Assembly (NCBI GenBank): GCA_022605405.1
Contig: JABYQQ010000012.1
Coordinates: forward strand, 1,426,001 to 1,490,000
Source: Earliella scabrosa
Taxonomy: Eukaryota; Basidiomycota; Agaricomycetes; Polyporales; Polyporaceae
DNA length: 64,000 nt
Reading direction: 5' to 3'
A program made the position numbers and the translations under genes. Shown here piece after piece: positions 13,189 through 25,039 of this stretch (position 1 is the stretch's first letter; the number at the start of each line of letters is the position of its first letter). The notes below the pieces were generated by a model. The model was given only the letters and a program-made list of their open reading frames with translations. It had not been told where the DNA came from and searched no databases.

Positions 13189-13708
13189 GGTCTCGATCTC
13201 TTCAGCAAGCCGCAGCGGTGTTCTAGAGAAATGCGAGGGAATAGATGCAAGCAAGAGCGGCCGAGAGAGGAGGATCTGAATGAGGAGAGGTCAAGCGAGT
13301 CTTGGAAAGAAAGCGATCGCGAAATAGATCTATCTAAGCGAGCCTACCTTGACTCGATGTCAACATGAACAAATAACGCGTCGCCACGCGCGTCCAATCG
13401 CGCACTCAGATTGCGCTAACGGCGCGCGCACTCGCCCTCTGTGCTAGGTAAGTAGTCACTGGTGTCCAACGACTGACTCTAGATCTGTGCGATTTGCATT
13501 GGATCCCTGAGCGCTGGTGTATTGACTCCTCTGCCCAAGTCGTGACATACTGCCAGTGCCTGGAAGTTGGAACGTCTGGATTACCTTATCGCAAAGAGAC
13601 CGGTGTGACGACCGGATACAACTAGAGATATTCCCAGTGACCTCGGGCAATCGCTCGCCGGTTCTAGCTATCTTGCGCTCAAGCTGCACAACAAACATCG
13701 TCGTAGCA

Positions 13709-14639
13709 ATGTCCCATTCGGCCTTCTTCTACGGTACCTTGTTACATCCCTCGATCCTGCGTCGAGTTATCGGACACGCGGGCACCGATCTTGAGATATG
13801 CCCTGCTCTGCTCCTCGTGAGTATTATACTAAGCTTTCACTATAAGCCAACAGCTGACAACATCGCGACGACTGCGGTATGGTATGTCTCCAGGAGCATA
13901 CTCGCCACCAGATTAAAGTGAGCTATCGTATTGCGCCTGCGTAGCATTGTTCATGAACCATTCTTCAGTTCGCAGACTATCCTGCAGTGCTCCCGTACAC
14001 GAAGAGCAAAGAGCTCTTCACCTCCTCTGGACAGGCAGAACTCACAGAAGAAGAGCGCACGGTGCGCGGAACATTCGTCAAGGGCCTCACCGACAGTGAT
14101 ATCGCTCTTCTCGATCTGTTCGAAGGTGATGTGCGTCGTCCCATCTCTCAATCACTCGTTCCATGATATCTCACCCTCACTCTACCCAGGAATACACGCG
14201 CGAAAACGTTCTCGTCCACCCGCTCGGTCCCTTGACCCCACTCTCCTCCACATCAGTACCCACCACCACCATCCCCTCCTCTACAGAAGTCGCCACCACC
14301 GAAGCCGCCGCCACCGACGCATACGTCGTCCCACTGCACGCCCCCGCCCTCCCGCCACTCGACTCGCTCCCTCCGCCCATCCCCGCCCAAACATACATCT
14401 ACGCCGGCCCGCTCCGTGACCTTAGCCCCGAGCTGTGGTCATACGACGACTTCGTGCGCAAGAACGCGTGGAAGTGGGTCGGGCGCGGCGCCCTCGACGA
14501 CAACTACGCCGAGGTCGACCACCGGCGGGAGATGAACGGCAAGACGCTCAAGACCGAGATCGTCGTCGACGCGCCCGATCCCGCGAAGCACCCCAACGCG
14601 GCCGGCGGGACCGCGGTCGTGCAGACTCGCATCGAATAG
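13709..14639 (+). CDS. AIG2 / gamma-glutamylcyclotransferase-like protein
   Basis: Small AIG2-family protein of the gamma-glutamylcyclotransferase fold. Family members act on gamma-glutamyl amines or peptides, but the substrate here cannot be read from sequence. The N-terminus MSHSAFFYGTLLHPSILRRV contains the family's YGTL substrate-binding loop. Introns at about 13816-13900 and 13918-13968 join EHTRHQIK to FADYPAVLPY, and a third joins LLDLFEGD to EYTRENVLVH. The C-terminal part has LSPELWSYDDFVRKNAWKWVG. Between these lies a Pro/Thr/Ala-rich insert of about 60 residues that is longer and lower in complexity than in typical members. Good exon phases throughout; stop at 14637-14639. Confidence 0.85.
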
Positions 14640-15614
14640 AGGGGCCGTTGTCGGCGCGCGTAGATGCATTGTGTGCACACATCTGGACCCTTAGACTGTC
14701 CGAGGAGGGCCGCGTGGGGACTTTGATGCGTCTGTGGGTACAATGTACATTCTCCTAGATCTCCCAGATCATCCGGACTCTGCTTGCCAAACGCGTATAG
14801 CGTCCCGCGATGCTCCAGGGTTTCGTTATGACGACTCTGAGGGCGTCGGTGTGTACACGCATATCCTGCCGAGCCGGGTTCGATGCCGGGATGCACACGC
14901 TTCGTACGGACAAAGCATTATATATTACGATTCGCGAGCCGCAGCACATGCGCAACAATCGAGTGCACGGAACTGGGCTACAATACTTTATGGGCTACAA
15001 ACAAGGGGGGACGCCGCCGACACCAAGACTATCGTACTCGTACAACGAATTAGGGTAGGGAAGGGGGCGAGCAGAGAACAACAATCACAGAGAAAGAAAC
15101 ACAGGGGTAGGCATGCAGAGCTATACAGCAAGACACAGGTTGTTCCGAGGATCCAGAACCAACGTATAGGACATGAGAGAACATCTAGGCGTAGCGCGAC
15201 GAGCAACGAGCGATGGGGAGCACGAACAGCACGAAGCAAGATTCGCGAACATAGCATGAGAAGAGATGAGGGGGAGATGAGCTTGGGAGTTTGTGTTGTT
15301 GGGGAAAGAAGTGGTTTGAGGAGAACTATACGAGAGATCACCATAGAGAAGAAAACAAGAAAACAAGGTTTTTGCGAACGCGACAACTATGCCAAAACTT
15401 CAGAGCCAAAGAGAGATCAGATCGGGTCGTTATAGATGGTCGTTCAAATGTTCGTGATGGGGAGCCCCGGGACTTGTCCAAGCGGCACCTTCCTAGTGCC
15501 GTCGCCCAAGGTCAATATTTCCGAAACACACTGGGCCGCGGTCTGGAGTGTCCACACCCAGCCCACAGCACAGTGGCCAAGGCGTCTTCAATGCTTGATA
15601 AGACGAGGATGCCC
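14640..15614. other. Convergent intergenic region
   Basis: Lies between the AIG2-like stop and the forkhead stop, so it should hold both 3' untranslated regions. The plus strand is A/G-rich from about 15055 to 15350. A long open frame here (14734-15435, +) is Arg/Glu-rich low complexity with no domain and is not called. Confidence 0.45.
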
Positions 15615-17936
15615 TCAGTCAGAGCCGGACGAGGAGCTCGTGCGCCGTCCACCGCGCGACGAACCCTGGATGAAGTCCTGGACCTGACCTCCCGTGGCCT
15701 GCACAGCAGCGACAGTGCCTCGAGCCACGAAGCGGCCACTAGCATCGCGAAGCTGGTCCATGCCCGAGAGCGGGGGGAGCTGAGCGAATGGCGCACCCTG
15801 GCCCATGTTCACAGGCACAGGCAGGGTATGCGCCCGCGTGGGCGCGGGACGATGGGTGGCATGGGCGGCGTCATGTGGCGCAGAACCGGGCATCCCACCA
15901 ATAGCACGCGGCTGAGGGGGAGGCAAGAACATCTGTCCCTGTTGGTTCATGCCCATGCCGGGGTGCCAGCCAGAGGGGGGACGCGCGCCCATCGGGCCCT
16001 GACCGAACATGCCTGGAGCCATACCAGGGGGGACGAGGGAAGGCTGGCCGAATGAAGGCTGACCAAAGGTCGCGGAGGGATTACGGGAACCAGGCTGCGC
16101 GATTGCGGGGAAAGGGGAGGGGGCCGTTTGACGTCGAGCCTGGGTAGGCGTCGGAGCCCCTTGAGCGTAGGGAGAGTTGCCCCGTCTAGCGATACCTCGA
16201 GCCGAGGAGCGGAGCCTTCCTTGACCAACCTGGTGTCCTTGAACTTGCAGCATGGGGTCGATAGGGATTTCCTGGACAGACTGCGCGGGGGAAGGGACAC
16301 CGTCATCGTCCTCTCCGTCGGGGGAGCTTTCGCCTTCCTCCTGACCCTCCTGGGCCTCCAAGGCTTCCTGAGCCTCTTGAGCCTCCTTCATAGCCCGCAG
16401 CTGAGCCTTCGTCGGACGCTTGTTACGCTTGCGCGGACGCTTCGTGCCCGACCCGCGGGAGTAGTCGACAACCCAGTAGCTACCCTTGCCAGGCTCCGTG
16501 ATAGGCTTAGCGATCCGCCGGAAGCACTTGTAGAGCGACAAATTGTGGCGAATAGAGTTCTGCATGGACGTGTGTGTCAATGTGTGGCGTGCGTACGCGA
16601 GAGATCAACGAGCACCCACCTGCCACGATTTGTCGTCCCTGTTGTTGCGGAACCACTCGAAACGATCCTCCAATGCCTGGTATATTTCCTGCAAGGTAAG
16701 ACGCTTCTGGGGGCTACCTAGAATAGCAAGCTGGGACAAAGTCGGAATCGCCTGTCCGGGACGCTGCCCGGCCGGTGGGTCCGCGAGGGCGTTGAGACTA
16801 AGTTCCTGGTCGGGTCCGAGACCGAGAATGCGGCGAATGTCGGCATCGGAAGTGGGGATGTACGCGTCGTCCCCTACGCGGAGATGGGAGGTCGAAGCAT
16901 TGCCGTAATTGTACCCGTCGTAGGACTGTGGCGGGGCCGCGGAAGGCAGGTGGATGCGCGTTTGGCCGGGAATGAGAGGTTCCTGGCGCATGTCCCGATC
17001 GAAAGCCATGTCATCTGCACCGTGCATGGGCAACAGGTGCATCTCGGGGGAAGGGAAGGTTGACATTTGCAGCGTCTCCGGAGAATCCATTCCCAGCGGC
17101 ATCTGGGGGGCACCCACAGGTGGATATGTGTGCGTGCGTGGGCGATAGTAGGCATTCTCTGGGTGACGAGGATCTGTACCGAAACGGGCGTGGTCCATAC
17201 CCACCCTCCGAAGATTTCCATCGTAGGCGGGGTAGTGCTCGGGATTGTAGGCGGGAGGATGCGAAACGCGTTGCGGAGGAGGAAAGAGGTCGTGTCCGTG
17301 AGGGAGGGGACCTCTGGGGGGTGAACCGTTGCTTACGACGCCACTCGACGCGCTCCCCTGGCTGCTACCACTGTGCCCGCCACTGCGGTCGCTTCCGCCA
17401 CTACCATGCGATCCGGTAGGGCTGCTGCCCCCACTGTTGCGCCTGAAGGGTGTCTGCGGGGGAATCAGATAAAGAAAAGCCCTCATCAGATAAGCAGGAG
17501 AGGTGCGTACGGGGTGCAGCGTCGTCGCGGTCATCGACGACGTAATACCGGGGTGGTAGGTGTGGATAGGCGGGTTGAATGGCACATCGGGCCCGGTTTC
17601 GACGAAAGTGGAGGGGTGGGAGGGCCGTGAGGACCCAGGGGGGATGTAGGGCGGGTCGTCCACGTAGACTGTGGCGGGCCCGGATCCTGCGCGATTCTGG
17701 GCGAATGAAGGGGGATTTTGGGTCGCGTATGGGCCCCGCGGGCCGCCGTAGGGTGCGGGAGGCCGACCTGCGGGATGGGAGTGGTGCGAGGCACTCCCAT
17801 CGTCGTCAGAGACCGAATCCGACCCCGAGGTGTCGCGACGATATTGGGGGTCCGGGGGGCTTCCAGAGGGCGGCAGGGTCGCAGAAGGGTTTGTGGTGAA
17901 CGGGTAGAAGCGCCCTAGGGAAGCGTTTGGTTCCAT
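15615..17936 (-). CDS. Forkhead (winged-helix) transcription factor
   Basis: Nuclear DNA-binding regulator. Start at 17936 ([13 protein letters not shown]). An in-frame 57-bp intron near 17464-17520 removes a stretch that would otherwise read through; a 60-bp intron (16560-16619) joins DDKSWQ to [16 protein letters not shown]. The forkhead core is [19 protein letters not shown], then the recognition helix NSIRHNLS, then [12 protein letters not shown] and the basic tail [14 protein letters not shown]. The normal N-terminal KPPYSYATL block is not recognisable; the region before the core reads [11 protein letters not shown]. The domain sits mid-protein, flanked by a Pro/Ser/Gly-rich N-terminal ~430 residues and a Gln/Pro/Met-rich C-terminal ~250 residues, typical of activation regions. 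Orthology to yeast Fkh, Fhl1 or Hcm1 is not decided here. Confidence 0.88.
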
Positions 17937-20075
17937 GTTTGGCAATTGACCGAGAACGGGAAAATGCGGATGCTGGTCAACGTGAGAGCCGGTAATCGCG
18001 TCTTGACGCCTTGACGAGTATACTGCTTTCGGCGGAAAAAAGAGGGGCGGGACGTGAGAGGTCGCAAACAGCGCACAAATCTGTGGGCGTACGTGGGATG
18101 GAACGCCCCAAGCAAAGTTGCGGGCAGGTCGGCTCACTCACCGTCGTCTACATCACCCCTCCATCTCCTCGTCTGTCTTTCACTGCTCGGGGAGCAGGGC
18201 AGAGCACAAAGGATGCTCTGCACCATCACCCATCATATTGTGCCACTCGGTGTCTCCCGGCCGTCCTTTATCCTCCTCGGTTAAGCACCAATGTGCCTGC
18301 AATGCGTGACCCATGTCTCGCTCGCCCATCAACGTCGTCCGGGTGTATTTATGACGGACGCGACCTTCGCGCACGACGTGCGGGCTCATCTTGGCCCTCG
18401 CGTTCGAGGAGCCCATCCCAATAAGGCAAGTCCTCATACCGCACTTCCGCATTCCACAGACCAGGATTCGCCTGCTCTCATCCCACACGCAGCAACGACA
18501 AGAGGCTCGGGAGCATAGCAACGAGGTACCATGCTCGCGAGTCTCTCGTCTCTTGTGTGTGAGGCGAGAGCGCTTCCAATAACCACCACGTACCTTCCGC
18601 AGACTGGCGCCCGACGGCGTGTCTCATCGGGTAGGATGTTGGCCCACGCGCCCATTCTCCTCGTGTAGATGCCCGTTCTGCCCTTTGTTTCAGATGCTCT
18701 TCCTGGTGATACAGTTCCGAGGAGGGCAATGTGGCTAGTCCGCGGCGACGATCCCTGTTTGTCCAACATAGACGCTCAGGTGTCGGACGTGCCGCCTGGA
18801 ATATTTGATCCTGCGTCCGGCTGGGTCTGCAGACCGCGGCATCTTCTGCAGCTGTACGATAAGGTGCAGTCAGAACCTGTGAAACGCGCTGGGTATACCG
18901 TAACGAAAGCAGGGTCGCGCTGTGGACGGTGTTTTGACATGGTGGAAGAAGGATAAGGAGCCCTTCGCCCGATCGTGAGCAGGACGTTCTGTGGCGTGCA
19001 CGTCGCGGCACAGCTTTTTCTTCCTTGTTCCTCCTCCAAAACCTCCGCGCTGCGCTCGACGAATGTCTCTCGGGCCGCAACTGACCGTCCTCGACGACAG
19101 TATTCGTGCCGCCGACCGTTGTCGCGCCCTGGCTATATCTCCCTTGGGCCCCGAGCACCCCTTTCACTCTCCCACCGATTGTCGTTGTCCACATGCGACG
19201 TCGACCGTCGTCTCCCCCTTCCCTCCCCCTTCATCGGCATCGCTGCGCAATCACCGAGACTGGCCGACTGCCGACCATTGCAACACGCTGGGGACTCACC
19301 TTTCTGGAAGCCTAGAAGAGCTAGAGCTGCAATGTGTTCTCTCTCCGTGTCGCGGTCGGAAGGATCTCGAGCCTGAAGCCTACCCTGTTTCGCCATAGTC
19401 GAGACCGTCCAGTGCAAGTCGTAGGACATTGATGCAGCCATGGGACACCGAGTAGGGAGCTCGCAAGGTGTCGATGAAATGGTGAGCTGAGCCTTTGCCT
19501 CGTGTACACCCTCGCCGTTCTCCCGTGCCATCGAATAGCTCTGGCCGCCGCTTCATGTCTTTCCACCACTATGACGCTCTTGTGGTTCCCTGTTCGTACT
19601 TCGTCCAGCAGCCCATCCACCCCACATACTGTACCCTGTTTCGCACACAGCTTCTGTTGTCGCAGCTCAAGGGCATACGCCGGCTTGCATGCACATCATT
19701 ACACACCGTACCGTAGTGGATTCAGCAATCGAAAAATGCGTGCGGACGGACTCTGACGGAGTGCCTGCGGACTACTAGAGGGACAACATCTCGTGTACAA
19801 GATACAGTGGACAGCCCAACTGCTGCTAGTCAAATTGCGCACATTCAATTGCGACAAGTAGTGAGAACGCAAACAACTGTTAATCGCTCCCCCGTATAAC
19901 ACCCCTGCAACAACTAACCCCATGACCTCCGTAACATCGCGTTGGTACAAACGATTCATAATCGGAATCAGAGCCAGCCCATAAATCGATCACCGGCCTT
20001 TGTTCATCTGGGGCACCGAGCTTCCAGCCAACTGACTGGTAACAACGTACTCCAGAAAAACGAAGGAGGAGATCC
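17937..20075. other. Long intergenic region upstream of forkhead gene
   Basis: About 2.1 kb without a supported gene. It must contain the forkhead promoter and, at its right end, the 3' flank of the U2 gene. Several open frames exist (up to 238 codons, 18478-19194, -), but all are Arg/Ser-rich, overlap each other on both strands and carry no known domain. Confidence 0.45.
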
Positions 20076-20264
20076 CCCGACGACACAAGCCAGTAGTGCA
20101 GTAGCAAGGTCATCGCGCCCCCGAGTTGCAAGCAGAGCTCGAGGGTCAAGGGCGACAAAAATTAGATAACCAATAATGGAGGCGGTGCCTCCATAATAGT
20201 GGTTAAACTATTAAGAACAGATACTACACTTGATCTAAGCCAAAAGGCCAGAGTGGTAAGGAAT
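20076..20264 (-). ncRNA. U2: U2 spliceosomal snRNA
   Basis: Read on the minus strand, the RNA starts near 20264 and contains the near-invariant U2 5' block GGCCTTTTGGCTTAGATCAA followed by GTGTAGTATCTGTTCTTA. The branch-point-pairing GTAGTA is at 20222-20227 on the complement. Next come a perfect G/C hairpin (20178-20192, stem-loop II region), an Sm site AATTTTTG (complement of 20156-20163), and two 3' hairpins (arms about 20119-20148 and 20079-20120). Length about 190 nt is usual for U2. The 3' end is estimated from the last hairpin. A TATA element lies about 25 bp upstream, consistent with Pol II snRNA transcription. Confidence 0.95.
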
Positions 20265-20284
20265 CAGCGTGTCCGACGGGGGCT

Positions 20285-20290
20285 TATATA
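20285..20290 (-). promoter_or_regulatory. TATA box of the U2 snRNA gene
   Basis: TATATA (reading GTATATAAG on the minus strand) lies 21-26 bp upstream of the estimated U2 5' end, which is standard spacing. Confidence 0.65.
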
Positions 20291-21244
20291 CTGGGGATTG
20301 TCTGCGCACGGACCAGGTGCTTGCGAGTGTTTGTTCACACGGGGGCGCTTGGCCAACATAGGAAATTTATGGGCGTTCAGCCGCAGTCTTTATAGAGTCC
20401 AGAGTCGGACAGACCGATGATTGCCTCGGGACTAGTTCAAAGCTTCACATTGCATGCTCTATCCAACAGGTTCAGTATGTAGCTCGCTATTGATCTTCGA
20501 GTCAACTCTTCGAACTGAAAAGCGGCACCAGTTCTCCCTTCATGTTGCAGGGCTGTGGTCGGCGATACCGCGGCAGACACACTCACGCTACGCCGACACG
20601 CTGCCTCGGGTAAGACGTCGACATGAGCTTGGAAGGCGAACTTTATCGAGACCTCCCTCGTGTCCAATTCGCGCCTTTTTGGGTAGTAAGCTGCGACCGA
20701 ATGGAATACATCTGAACGTCTAGACTGTCTACCATGCACAAAATCCTGTCTGCATCTTCGCCGCAGGCTGACAACGCGGTGGTATTCATAGTGCCGCCAC
20801 GCTCTGCGAACGAAAAACACGGGCATAGGGCGTATCATAGACCGACGTAGTAGCATACGCTGGTATACGACGCCAACGCCGCTCGGGGATCGCAGGGCGC
20901 ATCACACGCGACTCCGTTGTGGATTGATAAATGAGCACGGATGTTCAGTTCAACGTCATTTTCAGCTTATTCGAGCTACTAGTGCCGTTAGACTACGTTT
21001 ACGTATAGCATTGGGCCCAGAACTCTATTCCTCGGTAAGCCCGGCAGGAAGCAATTACGGGCTGCGTGAGCGTGGTCGCACCCTGACCGCTTCGGTTGCC
21101 CTTGTGCTTCCTCGCCTCGCGTCTTATACATAGCTTCATGTCCTGGACCAGCGGGCATCCGCTCACGCTGCGCGACTCTCAGGCCAGGTTCCCTGCATTC
21201 TTCCTCTTCACTGAGGATCTCGCTCCTCCCCGTCCCATGTAGCC
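20291..21244. other. Intergenic between U2 and DUF6534 copy 4
   Basis: Divergent intergenic region of about 950 bp. No supported gene. An open stretch at 20437-20856 (-) has no domain. It holds the U2 upstream region and the promoter of the plus-strand DUF6534 gene. Confidence 0.45.
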
Positions 21245-23436
21245 ATGAGCGAACCGACTGCCGCGCAACTGGACCTAACGTTCGCTCTCTCGTCCACCTC
21301 GCACGGCAAAGGCTCGCTTACCGGATGATGTAGGCTCGGTGTGATCTTGGTCGGTTTCGTTGTGACTGGCAGGTGCGTAATCTCTTTATGCTTTCGAAGC
21401 TCTCTCTTCTTATGCTGTATTCGACAGCTTGTTCGGAGGTGAGTTCTTGCCCCATAGGAGCAGCTCGTATGCCATCTAAGTGAGGCCATGGCGCCAGTCA
21501 CCACCGCTCAATCCGGATGGTATTTCACGCATTACCCGAAAGATCGACCGATTCTCAAGTGTCTGGTGCGTCACTGGACTTCGGATCATTGCCTCTCCCT
21601 GTTTACAACCTGTTACCCAGGTCTCTGTGGTATGGGCTTTGGAAGCGGCACATCTGGCTCTCTACTTCGCTACCGGTGAGCATGCACGATATGTCTACCG
21701 TGTATCGAGAGGGGCTCAGGCAGAGCCCAGTCTTCATCTATCTCGTCCACAAGAAATTTCTGTCGTACTTCGAGGATCCTCTGCCATGGTACGTGCCCAC
21801 ATTCACTCCTTGAATGTAGCAAGGCTTGACATGCCCCCATGGGACGCGCAGGACGGCGAAAGTACGACCATTGGCCCCACACTGCCCTTCATTGCTCTAA
21901 CGTGTGCACAAAAGTTACAGCTGCTGTGTAATGTAAGCCCTCTATCATGTGTTGCATATTGGACGCCGCCCTCAACGTCCTTGTTCAGGCGTTTGTTATC
22001 GGCCTTATCCAGTCGTCAGTGCTCCCCATTCCCGATGCGACCATACCTTGACAAGTCGTCTTCTAGGTTCTACGCCTCTCGCATATGGACGCGTGAGTTT
22101 CGTGCCTTCTGCTGCCCATCGGGCATCCCACCTGACGTTATACAGTGAGCAAGCGCAAGCTCCTCCTCGCGGTCATGGTACGTCTAGTCAACGCTTCCTG
22201 TTGGGCTCATCCTGATAGCGCTTTCTCAGGGTGTGTTCATTATGGCTACATGGGGTGAGATTCACTTCACTAAATCGGCCATCCTCTTGCTGACGGAGTC
22301 CACGATGCTTGTAGTTTTCTCGATCGGTGCGTTTTCATGAGAGATGACGTATGTCATCTGTGACTGAATCTGTATCTGTCAGTCCTCTTTGTGAAGACGT
22401 ACGTTTGCGAAACGCTTTCCATGACTCTCTGTCTGACGTCTGCAACAGCATAATGGCAGATTCTGTGGCAGACTACATCTATTTTGTTGTCAGTTCTCCG
22501 GTTCCCTCTTCTGTTGCGATCCCTCACAATGCTCATGCTGGCAGTCGTACGACATCGCAATGAACGCAATGACTGCATCGACCGATGTACTGCTGTGCGG
22601 CGCGCTGGTCTTCCTGTTATCTACTTCGCGTACTGGGACTGAAGGGTGAGTCCGGTGCCTGATATGCAATTCTCCCTGCTCACTGTCGGATGAACGCAGG
22701 GCGGACCGTCTCATTAATAAGCTTGTAGGTGGAGGCCTGTAATGATTGATGTGCAGGCGGCTGATGGCCATGCAGATGATATACGCAGTCAACACTGGCT
22801 TATTCACCAGGTATGTCCTCGATTTAGATTGGCTCTCTGAGGCGGGACTCATCGGACAACACTCCCAGCCTGTGTGCGATACTCTCGCTAATCATGGTCG
22901 TGATCATACCGGAGACCTCCTTGTATGTGATGATCCTACTATATTGGCTCTCGTTGTAAGTGCATTTTGCATATTGCATCTGAGACCGCAGCTCACGAGG
23001 GGGTCCATAGTATACACGGTCTCGCTACTTGCCACTCTCAACGCCCGTCAAGGTTTACGGGTTCAAGCGGAACGCATGGGGGAGCGCACGCTGCCTGAGA
23101 TCCATGTCACGACGCAGCGTGCGACGACCAACAAGCGATCACTCCAAGTGACCACGGTAAATCCCTCGTCTGCTCTCCTGTGTCCGCCGTTGTTCTCATC
23201 GCCTCCAGCTTCGCAGACCCCACCTCGACGTAGAGTCCGTACCACACCTGAGCACGAACGTGTCGACGACAACCGGGGAGGATTCAACCGTGATGACGCC
23301 TTCGCCGGTGCAGATGCACTGCGAGGGCGGGCGGTGCTACATGCTGCCGGAGGGGGAGTTCAGTCTTGGACCTGACTTTGGAGATACAGTTCCCTGTACC
23401 GTTCCCGAGCTTCGCGATGAAGGCCCAGACCGATGA
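21245..23436 (+). CDS. DUF6534 multi-pass membrane protein, dispersed copy 4
   Basis: Fourth DUF6534 gene, on the opposite strand and 12 kb from the tandem trio. A likely start at 21245 gives MSEPTAAQLDLTFALSS. Next blocks are LGVILVGFVVTGSLFG (helix 1), then after an intron YFTHYPKDRPILKCLV, then VSVVWALEAAHLALYFAT, then FIYLVHKKFLSYFEDPLPW. A late exon reads VYTVSLLATLNARQGLR. After a GTAAAT-CAG intron ending near 23210 the frame continues through an acidic, Ser/Thr-rich tail (LRRPHLDVESVPHL) to TGA at 23434-23436. The tail is longer than in the tandem copies. The first intron lacks an obvious GT donor, so exon 1 is the least certain part. Confidence 0.72.
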
Positions 23437-23715
23437 CCCACGATCATCTCACTGTACTGCAAACGCAAACGCAGACCGACCGGCACTCAAGCTAAGCTTG
23501 TCTGTCGTACATCGGTATGTTGTGGTCGTTTTGAGCGGTGCAGAAGCTCGTTCGCGGCCGCTTAAGGTCGTCAGCCTCCCAGAAAGGAAGGCGGGGTCTT
23601 GCGATCCTAACAAGCACAAACAACCATCTTGGAGCAGGTCACTCAGCTGACCATGCACTTGGTTGTTGCCGCCATTGCCGCCATTCTTGACTCATCCTAA
23701 GTTTCTCGCATTCAG

Positions 23716-24934
23716 ATGTCGTTTACGTTTGCACCAGACTTCGTCGTAAGTTGTCCATTATGCGGTTTGCCACCCGTTCCAGTACTGGCATTCTGAAGGC
23801 TGAATTCTCCTCCAGATCAAGAAGAAGCGCAAACGGTCCCTTCGTGCGGTCGATCCTTGCTTGGGCTTCTACCGAGAGCCATCCTCATCTCCTGGTGCTC
23901 TGGCGACACCTGTCGGACTGTTGTTGTTGCAGAGCTCCCCCCCAAATCTCGAAGCGCCGTCAAAGGAGGCGCATATAGTCGACCCGAAGTCACAAGAGCC
24001 GGTCCTGGCTGAACCCAAGCCCACGCAGGACGATTCGTCTCGCATTTCAACCGCGGTCACACACGGCGACGTCGCAACGCCGGCCCATGCCAGCATTGAC
24101 GACCTTGGTGTAGCGCTCACGGTCGAACAGTTCTTGCGCAGGTCCGCTGCGTCAAACAAGCGCTATTCCGCCCGGAGGAACAGGAGAGCTCGTCGCCGGA
24201 CTGAGGGTGTCGCCTCCCTAGTGGCGGATCCTGCCGACCGCGATTCTGACTCGGATTACGAGCCAGAGGAACAGGATCAGACGACTTCGAACTCCTCGCC
24301 TCGTCTCGCCAGCCGGAGGCGTGGGCGACGGATTGTCTGGACCAGCGACGAGGAGGACGACTCGCCACAGCAGCCTGCCCCGAAACGGCGCCGAAAACAG
24401 AGGAAGAAACCGGTCCAGCCCCTCTCCGCGCGGATCCTCGCCGCCGCTCTCGTAACGGGCGTCGATGTCGTCGGAGGCCCCCTCCTCCCTGTGTCCTCTT
24501 CCACTACGAGCGTACGCCGCCCGCTGCCGTTCGCTCCTGGGAACAGAGCGCCTTCTCCGATGGGCGTGAAATCCAGATTCAAGATCGAACCAGGACACTT
24601 CGTCGATCCGCGAAAGGAGACTCCGTTCGATCGAGCTGTCTTCCAGTTTGGACCATCGTTCCGGGGCGATACCAGTCGGGTTAGTGGGGCACAGGGCGAA
24701 CGCAAGCCCAAAGAGGCTCGACCTGTCACCGCCTGGATGCCTGATAGCTGTGGCGACGGCCAGGCCTCTACTCTGCACACCAACGTCAAACGGTCAGCGC
24801 ACGGCGGCCCCTGTATACCTGAAATCGTCCGGCGAGTGACCATGCCGCTCAAAATGGTCCCCGCATCGGATTGCCAGTCGCTAGAGCGAGACAGGTACGA
24901 GGACACTACTGGCGCCACATTGTGCTTTACCTGA
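23716..24934 (+). CDS. Unrecognised basic, probably nuclear protein
   Basis: I do not recognise this protein. Exon 1 (MSFTFAPDFV) ends at a GTAAGT donor, and exon 2 begins IKKKRKRSLRAVDPCLGFYR and runs open for about 370 codons. Visible features are several Arg/Lys clusters that look like nuclear localisation signals (KKKRKR, RRNRRARRR, KRRRKQRKK), an acidic spacer DRDSDSDYEPEEQ, and a C-terminal part with PEIVRRVTMPLKM. The alternation of basic and acidic low complexity suggests a chromatin or nucleic-acid-associated protein, but that is inference. It lies about 105 bp before another unrecognised same-strand gene; the two could be one transcript if a terminal intron removes the TGA. Confidence 0.55.
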
Positions 24935-25039
24935 ACCGTCTGCGCTAGGACTATCGGCACGCGGAAGCGTCCCTATGCTATATCGCGCAACGTCCGTGAC
25001 AGGCCGGATACTCGACCTCTGCCACTCGGACCTTGCGCG

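Noticed and set aside
14734..15435. 233-codon open frame (+) downstream of the AIG2-like gene
   Set aside because: Composition follows an A/G-rich tract (Arg/Glu/Gln runs), no conserved motif, and it lies in the convergent 3' region of two real genes.
18478..19194. 238-codon open frame (-) upstream of the forkhead gene
   Set aside because: Arg/Ser/Glu-rich with no domain, several other frames are open on both strands across the same GC-rich interval, and no splice chain supports it.
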